From contig JBECKQ010000245.1 in the NCBI GenBank assembly GCA_040235375.1, positions 1 through 19,392 on the forward strand: a stretch of DNA of 19,392 bases, written 5' to 3'. The DNA comes from JBECKQ01 sp040235375. GTDB lineage: Bacteria; Planctomycetota; Phycisphaerae; UBA1845. Both the position numbers and the translations under genes were made by a program. Positions 1 through 5,335 of this stretch are shown one piece after another (within the stretch, counting starts at the first letter, position 1; every line of letters begins with the position of its first letter). The notes under the pieces were generated by a model that saw only the letters and a program-made list of their open reading frames with translations, was not told the DNA's origin and did no database searches.

Positions 1-515
1 GTGAAGGCAACATCGCGAAAGAACAGGACATTCACGACGACGCGGGTGTCGCCGGCGCGCGGCGTCGCCCCGTTCGAGCTGCGCGGGGGCAGTTGCGACC
101 AGGAAGGCGGCTCAGCGGCCGTCAGCAGTGGATGGATTTTCCACCGCGGTTCGACGTCGATGGCCGCTCGAAAAGGAATGTCGCCGAGCGCGCCGGCGTC
201 AAAGTTCGACGCACTGGCGAAGAATGCATGATCGCCCAGCCCGTCGAGCAGACGAAGACCGCCGTCCGCGAGTCGTTTCCGCTGGGCGCTCGTGAGCGGT
301 CGATCGAACTGCACGATCAGGTGCGACGCTCCTGTTTGGGCGGAATGCGCCGCGATCCGCTCAGTGACCTGGTTGTGCGCCATGGCGCGGACAACCGTTG
401 CACCGCTGCGCCAGGCGATCGCGCCGGACGACATGGACACGTTCCGCGGCGCATGCTCGGCGGGCGCCGTCAAGGCCGCGCACACCGACAGAGTCAAGAC
501 AGTAAGTAGCTGCAT
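1..515 (-). CDS. Secreted protein, N-terminal part only (possible subtilisin-type peptidase propeptide)
   Basis: An open frame runs from the ATG at 513-515 leftwards off the window edge, 171 codons without a stop. The product begins MQLLTVLTLSVCAALTAPAE, a short Sec signal peptide without a lipobox. About 45 residues later comes a stretch containing HLIVQFDRPLT and then GLGDHAFFASA. From memory this resembles the region ahead of the catalytic domain in planctomycete secreted S8 (subtilisin-like) peptidases, but no catalytic Asp, His or Ser lies inside the window, so the family is a tentative inference. The shorter plus-strand frames over the same bases have no signal peptide or recognisable motif, so I take the minus frame as real. 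It lies 141 bp downstream of the P-ring-like lipoprotein gene on the same strand. A TATAAT box lies upstream at 600-605, and there is no strong Shine-Dalgarno sequence close to the ATG. The 3' end is missing. Confidence 0.6.
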   Translation of the reverse strand, partial: MQLLTVLTLSVCAALTAPAEHAPRNVSMSSGAIAWRSGATVVRAMAHNQVTERIAAHSAQTGASHLIVQFDRPLTSAQRKRLADGGLRLLDGLGDHAFFASASNFDAGALGDIPFRAAIDVEPRWKIHPLLTAAEPPSWSQLPPRSSNGATPRAGDTRVVVNVLFFRDVAF

Positions 516-599
516 GGTAGTTGGTCGTTACCCCCGCGATCCCGGCTGTCCGTGATGCAGTTTGACCAAGCTGCCGTGTGCCGCAAATCCCCGGCGACC

Positions 600-605
600 A
601 TTATA
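600..605 (-). promoter_or_regulatory. Candidate -10 box TATAAT for the leftmost minus-strand gene
   Basis: The minus strand reads a perfect TATAAT here, in a local context CCGTATAATGG, about 85 bases upstream of the ATG at 515. The hexamers 16 to 18 bases further upstream (for example TGGAAT) match the -35 consensus poorly. This is therefore a -10-only candidate that could give the leftmost gene its own transcription start. Confidence 0.4.
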
Positions 606-626
606 CGGCCACCGTGATTCCGATTC

Positions 627-652
627 CACTGCCGACGGCGCCGTATCCAGTG
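627..652 (-). terminator. Hairpin just after the P-ring-like gene, possible weak terminator
   Basis: CACTG (627-631) pairs with CAGTG (648-652) around an inner ACGGC/GCCGT stem (635-644) with mismatches between. It begins five bases after the stop codon of the minus-strand gene ending at 657. No U-tract follows, so it is at most a weak or factor-assisted terminator. Confidence 0.3.
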
Positions 653-656
653 AGGC

Positions 657-2435
657 TCACTTCTCGGATCTTTCCTCTGACGGGTCGTACTCGCGACGGG
701 CGCCGGAGGGGACGGGGCCGAACATCTCTTCGACCGTGGCGCGCTGGAGCAGGAACTCCGCGTTGATGGAGTGGGTCCGACACAGTTCGTACAACACGTG
801 GACAATTGACGAGTAGTCCATCGCGAGGCCGTGAACGTCGCCGTGGCGATCCTGCCTGGGCGAATCGCCCAGCATGGAGATGAGCGCTGCGACATCGAAC
901 GAGGCCGGCAGAGGCGGAGACGTGCGATCGCTGAAAGGCGACTTGCGGATCAGCGTCAGCTCCTGAGCATCATCGTCTGCGTCGATCGTGAGCTGGCCGT
1001 TCGGATCGCGATAGAAGATCGGTGGAATGCACCGAATGCGGGCGCCGAGCAGGGCGATGCGCGGTTCGCCGGTCCGGCGAACGTAGATGAGATTGTCGCC
1101 CGTGGATTCGACCTGATCGACGAAGAACGACCTGTCACCGACGGGCGTGCTGCTGATGACGCGGTCGCTCCGCGCAAGCAAGGCTTCGTAGGCTGCGATA
1201 CGGATCCACGGATCGCCGTGGTTGAGCAATTGCCTCAGCGTCGTGCCGGCCTGGTAAGAGTCTTCGGCCCGGCCCAGCTCCTCTATTCCGGTAAGGCGGT
1301 AGGGGCTGTCCGGGTCATTGACGAAAGCGACCAGCGGCTCGACGGCGATACTGTCGCCCATGCGCAGTCCCGCGAGGGCGGCGTAGAATCGCGCGTGCGG
1401 TTCCGGTGCATCGTACAGCGATTGAACGACGGGCAAGGCCGTCCGCCCGATTCCTTCCCACGCGAGCGCAATGTCCGGATGCGGCGCGTTGGGCGAACGG
1501 ATTTCATCGGCGAGGTCCCGGGCGCGCTGGTCGGCGAACCCTTGCGCCGTGGGCAGGTAGAGGTGCCGCACGAGAGCCAGGAAACGGAAGGGGTCATTCT
1601 CGAATTGCGGCGGCATGTGGATGTCGATGGACGACCAGGACCGGCCCTCCGCGGTCTTGTGCGCGCCGGCGAATCGCGCGTTGATCCGGCTGGTGATCAA
1701 CTGGACACGCTGATACGAGGGCTGGCTGAGGACGAAGCGCACCCGGCGGCGCACCTTGACGACGCCGCCACCGAGCACCACGCCTTCGCGAGGGTTCCGC
1801 CTGGTTGCCGCGTCGCTGTCGCCTCCGAACGGGTTGATGAAGATGGACCCTGCGGCGGAAGCGAGCGTTTTACCCTCGACGGCGCCGCCTCCAGGCACAT
1901 CGCGGTAGACGTGAAGGTCGGTGGTGTACAGGCTGCCGCCCTCGAGGGAGGTTGTCTGCGTTCCCGGCAGGGCGACGACGCTGACATCGAATCGCGTGGC
2001 CGGCGCCGCGGCGGCGGGGATTTCTCCCTCGATGCGCACGACCGCGGTGTCGAGATCGTCGATCAACTGCTCAGGCGTCAGCGGGGGCGGTTCGAGGCCC
2101 TGTCGGCCGAACTCCGGCCGCTTGTACATCTCCTGGATGAGCCGTTCCCGGACTTGGCGCGGGCATTCGCGGGATCCACGCGTGCCGAGTCCGGCGACGA
2201 TGCCGTAGCCGCGCACGCGCATGAAGCGAAGCCCTTCGAACCAGCCTTGCTCGGCGACGGTGTCCTTGAGGGCGAGCGAGTCGGCGAGGTCGGGCACGCT
2301 CGCATCGACGAAGCCCTCCTCGACCTTGTCCTTCGGCTCCTTTTTGAACCAGTCGAACTTGAAAAGTCCTTCGCCGCAACCCGCGAGCACGGCCAGAAGC
2401 ATGACGATGACCAGGAAGAACGGATGACGTCGCAA
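657..2435 (-). CDS. Lipoprotein with flagellar P-ring (FlgI)-like region and HEAT-like repeats
   Basis: I place the start at the TTG at 2433-2435, giving 592 residues. An AGGAG lies 8 bases upstream, and the earlier in-frame ATG at 2510 overlaps a candidate -10 box. The product starts with RRH, then a hydrophobic run ending in the lipobox L-A-G-C with Cys20, so it is probably a lipidated envelope protein. Residues about 75-300 follow the FlgI pattern in order: RGYGIVAGLGTRG, FDVSVVALPG, SLEGGSLYTTDL, SAAGSIFINPF, and a final block ending PFRFLALVRHLYL. About residues 325-440 are alpha-helical and HEAT-like (IGRTALPVVQSL, HARFYAALAGLRMG, DPWIRIAAYEALL). The C-terminal 150 residues are unrecognised. 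FlgI normally forms the flagellar P ring and is not a lipoprotein. No other flagellar gene is visible here, so a non-flagellar envelope role is likely. The P-ring likeness is fairly sure and the function unknown. Confidence 0.75.
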   Translation of the reverse strand: MRRHPFFLVIVMLLAVLAGCGEGLFKFDWFKKEPKDKVEEGFVDASVPDLADSLALKDTVAEQGWFEGLRFMRVRGYGIVAGLGTRGSRECPRQVRERLIQEMYKRPEFGRQGLEPPPLTPEQLIDDLDTAVVRIEGEIPAAAAPATRFDVSVVALPGTQTTSLEGGSLYTTDLHVYRDVPGGGAVEGKTLASAAGSIFINPFGGDSDAATRRNPREGVVLGGGVVKVRRRVRFVLSQPSYQRVQLITSRINARFAGAHKTAEGRSWSSIDIHMPPQFENDPFRFLALVRHLYLPTAQGFADQRARDLADEIRSPNAPHPDIALAWEGIGRTALPVVQSLYDAPEPHARFYAALAGLRMGDSIAVEPLVAFVNDPDSPYRLTGIEELGRAEDSYQAGTTLRQLLNHGDPWIRIAAYEALLARSDRVISSTPVGDRSFFVDQVESTGDNLIYVRRTGEPRIALLGARIRCIPPIFYRDPNGQLTIDADDDAQELTLIRKSPFSDRTSPPLPASFDVAALISMLGDSPRQDRHGDVHGLAMDYSSIVHVLYELCRTHSINAEFLLQRATVEEMFGPVPSGARREYDPSEERSEK

Positions 2436-2443
2436 GGGGCAGG

Positions 2444-2448
2444 CTCCT
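2444..2448 (-). promoter_or_regulatory. Ribosome binding site that supports the TTG start of the P-ring-like gene
   Basis: The minus strand reads AGGAG here, eight bases before the TTG at 2435. The upstream in-frame ATG at 2510 has no such sequence in front of it, and using it would put 25 unneeded residues before the lipoprotein signal peptide. Confidence 0.6.
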
Positions 2449-2508
2449 GAGGGCGGATTCGTCGGTGTCGCTCGCCGAGCGTGCCGGATGGCTCGGGATC
2501 GCGTGCAC

Positions 2509-2536
2509 ACGATAGCCGACCGGTTGCGGGCGTCAA
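2509..2536 (-). promoter_or_regulatory. Candidate sigma70-type promoter for the P-ring-like lipoprotein
   Basis: On the minus strand TTGACG (2531-2536) is followed after 16 bases by TATCGT (2509-2514). Transcription would start near 2502, leaving a leader of roughly 67 bases before the TTG at 2435. The element lies back to back with the plus-strand promoter at 2585-2613. Confidence 0.5.
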
Positions 2537-2584
2537 ACGCGGCGGGGGACGCGGCGTGTCCGATCTGTATCTTACCGGACCGTG

Positions 2585-2613
2585 TTGTCGCGATATGCCC
2601 GCGTCATTAGAAT
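2585..2613 (+). promoter_or_regulatory. Candidate sigma70-type promoter for the astacin-type protease
   Basis: TTGTCG (2585-2590), a 17-base spacer, then TAGAAT (2608-2613). It would start transcription about 80 bases before the chosen ATG at 2702. The same architecture, TTGTCT-N17-TAGAAT, precedes the neighbouring serine protease gene. Confidence 0.5.
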
Positions 2614-2701
2614 GGTGAACAATAGGGGGATACCGGCAAAGGCAGCTTCTCGTTGCTGCCCATCTCCGGGGGGCCGGCGCGTGAGCTTCAGGATCAGACG
2701 G

Positions 2702-4855
2702 ATGAAATCGGGCCGAACCACCCTGCAAAAGCTGGCTGCGTACATTGTCATCGTGGCGATCCTGCCTCCGGGACGCGCTGCGCGAGGGGAGCAAGAGGTG
2801 TCGCGGGAGGTTCCGCCCGGCTACATGATCATCGAGGGAGACATGATCGTTCCGGAGGATTTCTACTCGCCGCTTCGGGGCACGTACGCGACCAACCTCT
2901 GGCCCGGGGGGGTCGTGCCGTATGCGTTTGAGGCGGGGCTCGACGCAACCCAACAGCAGCAAGCCATCAACGCGATGTACGAATGGGAGCGCCGGGCGCT
3001 CGTGGACTTCATTCCGCGGACGGGAGAGACAGCCTACATATACTTTCGCGATTCAACGGGCAACAGCTCGTTCGTCGGGAGGATGGGCTCCGGCCAGTAC
3101 GTGAACATCCACGACTGGGGTCAGAAGTTCATCATCGTTCACGAGCTCGGCCACGCGCTGGGGTTTTACCACGAGCAGTCCCGCACGGACCGCAACACGT
3201 ACGTTCAGATCAACTGGGGCAATATCCAGCCCGGGTACTCGAACAACTTCAACCTCATCGACGCGTCGAGCCATCACGGACCGTACGATTTCGACTCGCT
3301 CATGCACTACGACCGTTGCGCGTTTTCCATCTGTTGCCCCGTCGGATCGACTTGTTCGTGCGCGCCGACCTGCCAGACGATCACCGTGCTTCCGCCGTAC
3401 GAGTTCTGGCAGACGCAGATCGGCCAGCGGAATCACGTCAGCGACGGCGACGCCGATACGATCGCGTATCTCTACGGCATCGACGCGGACTGCAACGGAA
3501 ACCGGGTTCGGGACGTCTACGACATCTTTGAGGTCAGCGGAACGGACTGCAACAGCAACGGCGTGCTCGACGAGTGCGAAATCGACGCCGGCACGAGCGC
3601 GGACTGCAACAGCAACGGGTTGCCGGACGAGTGCGACATCGCCACAAACGGCGACTGCAACGGAAACGGCGTTCCCGACGACTGCGAGAACGACTGCAAC
3701 TGCAATTCGATCGACGACGTCTGCGATCTCGACTGCCAGGCGCCGGGTTGCGCCGGCGTGCCCGGCTGCGGGCAGAGCTTCGACTGCAACAGCACGGGGG
3801 TGCCGGACGAGTGCGAGACGGACTGCAACGGAGACGGGCTTGCGGATGAATGCGCGATTGTCGCTCAACCGGCGGACTCCGTGGCCTGCCCCGGCGACAT
3901 CGCGGTCTTCGAGGTCATGGCGGCGGACCCGAGTTACACGTACCAATGGGTTGGTCCGTCGGGATCGCTGACGAACGGCGGCCGGATATCCGGAGCCACC
4001 ACGGACACGCTTACCATCAGCGCGGTGGAACCCGGGGACGCCGGTTCCTATCGGTGCGAAATCCGGGACGGCTGCCTGCTTGCGGAGAGCGATTCGGCAG
4101 TGCTCTCCGTCAAGGTGCTCGGACAGATCACCACCCAGCCGGCGGCGACGACGTATGCGTGTACCGGCGGGACCGCTCTGCTGTCGATCGTGGTCAGCGG
4201 GGCCTCTCCGCAGCCGACTTACCAGTGGTACCGGGGGACCACGCCGCTGGCGAACGGCGCGAAGTACAACGGCGTGGCGACCAACCAGCTTCGCGTCTTC
4301 AACGTGAACCTCGCCGACGAGGCGGACTACACGTGCATGATCTCGAACGGGTGCGACTCGACCCAGTCGGATCCGGGCGCGGTGCGAGTCGCCAGTCCCG
4401 TCATCACACTTGAGCCCGAGGACGCGTGCGGTGAAGCGGGAGGGTCGGTCGAGCTGAGGGCCGAGGCGACGGCGCCGCTTGCCGTGTCGTACCAGTGGCG
4501 GACGGGCTCGACGGTCGTCGGTTCCGGCAACACGCTCGTGCTCGACAATCTGCAACCCGCCGACGCCGGCGATTACCATGTGCTGGCGTTTACGTCGAGT
4601 CCCGTGTGCATCACGTACAGCGATTATGCCACGGTCACGTTGGCGACGAGCCCGGTGTGCTGGCACTCATTCCCGGGTGACATGGATGAGGACGGCGACT
4701 ACGACCTGAAGGACATGCAGGCTTTTCTGCAATGTTTCGGCGCGGACGTATCGGTCGATTTGTGCTGCTCGTGCGCCAACATCGACGATTCGACGACGCT
4801 GGTCGACGTCGACGATTGGGCGGCGCTGGAATCACTTCTCAGCGGACCGCAGTGA
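2702..4855 (+). CDS. Secreted astacin-type zinc metalloprotease with DCN repeats, three Ig-like domains and dockerin-like tail
   Basis: The ATG at 2702 is chosen because AGGA lies 8 bases upstream and a signal peptide follows at once (MKSGRTTLQKLAAYIVIVAI). Longer frames reaching back to 2582 would start before the candidate -10 box. The 717-residue product carries an M12A astacin domain at about residues 60-245. It shows the zinc-binding motif HELGHALGFYHEQSR (His147, His151, His157; catalytic Glu148) and the Met-turn SLMHY at Met201. Residues about 263-385 hold seven D-C-N-x-N-G-x-x-D-E-C type repeats, probably calcium-binding. Three Ig-like domains follow at about 388-472, 473-563 and 564-652, with typical YQW and DAGxYxC motifs. 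The tail (about 657-717) contains GDMDEDGDYDLKDMQAF, a dockerin-like EF-hand half, and ends SLLSGPQ. It is likely exported and cleaves proteins outside the cytoplasm. The region after the catalytic domain is paralogous to that of the next gene. Confidence 0.9.
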   Translation: MKSGRTTLQKLAAYIVIVAILPPGRAARGEQEVSREVPPGYMIIEGDMIVPEDFYSPLRGTYATNLWPGGVVPYAFEAGLDATQQQQAINAMYEWERRALVDFIPRTGETAYIYFRDSTGNSSFVGRMGSGQYVNIHDWGQKFIIVHELGHALGFYHEQSRTDRNTYVQINWGNIQPGYSNNFNLIDASSHHGPYDFDSLMHYDRCAFSICCPVGSTCSCAPTCQTITVLPPYEFWQTQIGQRNHVSDGDADTIAYLYGIDADCNGNRVRDVYDIFEVSGTDCNSNGVLDECEIDAGTSADCNSNGLPDECDIATNGDCNGNGVPDDCENDCNCNSIDDVCDLDCQAPGCAGVPGCGQSFDCNSTGVPDECETDCNGDGLADECAIVAQPADSVACPGDIAVFEVMAADPSYTYQWVGPSGSLTNGGRISGATTDTLTISAVEPGDAGSYRCEIRDGCLLAESDSAVLSVKVLGQITTQPAATTYACTGGTALLSIVVSGASPQPTYQWYRGTTPLANGAKYNGVATNQLRVFNVNLADEADYTCMISNGCDSTQSDPGAVRVASPVITLEPEDACGEAGGSVELRAEATAPLAVSYQWRTGSTVVGSGNTLVLDNLQPADAGDYHVLAFTSSPVCITYSDYATVTLATSPVCWHSFPGDMDEDGDYDLKDMQAFLQCFGADVSVDLCCSCANIDDSTTLVDVDDWAALESLLSGPQ

Positions 4856-5335
4856 CCATCGCCGCGTCGCGCGCGGTGACATACACACGACACACATTCA
4901 CCAGTCGCGGATACAGCGCGGACACGTCGGATGGCGCTGTGTCTTGTCTCGGTTGCCGCCCTGCGTTAGAATCGTTTGCGCCAACGGGAGAGTGGGAACA
5001 AACGGGGCAGGCGGCGACTCTCTTGCCGCACTTCGCAAGAGGCGCGGCGCTAGTCGCACACGCTGGGGTGGTCGCAGGTGCCGCTGCCCACAGTCTTTCC
5101 GGGAGCGGCGTATCCCAGGCGTCACGTAATCCTGTTGGAGCGATCGCGCGATGGCGTTGACGACGTCTACGCGCATCGCCGCCACCATCGGACCTCGATT
5201 CAGCGCGTCGGGCGCACCCTGACGGGGGGCGCGACAGACGGAGGTCACAACGGCGCCGTTGACGGTGTCGCCGAGAGCGAGTTTCGAGTCGTTCCTCGGC
5301 GGTCCGGAATAACCGCGAATGAAGGGAGATCAGGT
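4856..5335. other. 480-bp intergenic stretch between the two proteases
   Basis: The stretch holds a candidate promoter at 4944-4972 and a 10-bp palindrome, ATCGCGCGAT, at 5143-5152. Frames crossing it on either strand have no signal peptide, motif or good ribosome binding site, so I see no gene. If the promoter is real, the serine protease mRNA has a leader of about 355 bases. Confidence 0.5.
4944..4972 (+). promoter_or_regulatory. Candidate sigma70-type promoter for the serine protease
   Basis: TTGTCT (4944-4949), a 17-base spacer, then TAGAAT (4967-4972). The -10 hexamer, spacer length and first five -35 bases are the same as in the promoter at 2585-2613. It lies about 364 bases before the ATG at 5336. 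Confidence 0.45.

Noticed and set aside
93..509. Plus-strand frames in the first 500 bases
   Set aside because: They have no signal peptide, motif or ribosome binding site, whereas the minus frame is open over the whole stretch with a signal peptide.
831..2450. Long plus-strand open frame (539 codons) over the P-ring-like gene
   Set aside because: It is antisense to a gene with a lipoprotein signal, a ribosome binding site and family motifs. Its own translation is rich in Arg, Asp and Gly without any motif, as expected for a high-GC shadow frame.
3053..4666. Long minus-strand open frame (537 codons) over the astacin protease
   Set aside because: It is the shadow of the DCN repeats and Ig domains. 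The translation is an Arg/Val/Ala-rich run without domain motifs.
4898..5248. Minus-strand frame of 116 codons in the protease spacer
   Set aside because: It has no ribosome binding site, signal peptide or motif, is Arg/Pro-rich, and overlaps the candidate promoter of the downstream gene.
5078..5335. 86-codon N-terminal extension of the serine protease
   Set aside because: The ATG at 5336 has a strong AAGGGAG and opens a textbook signal peptide. The upstream part would bury that signal inside the protein.
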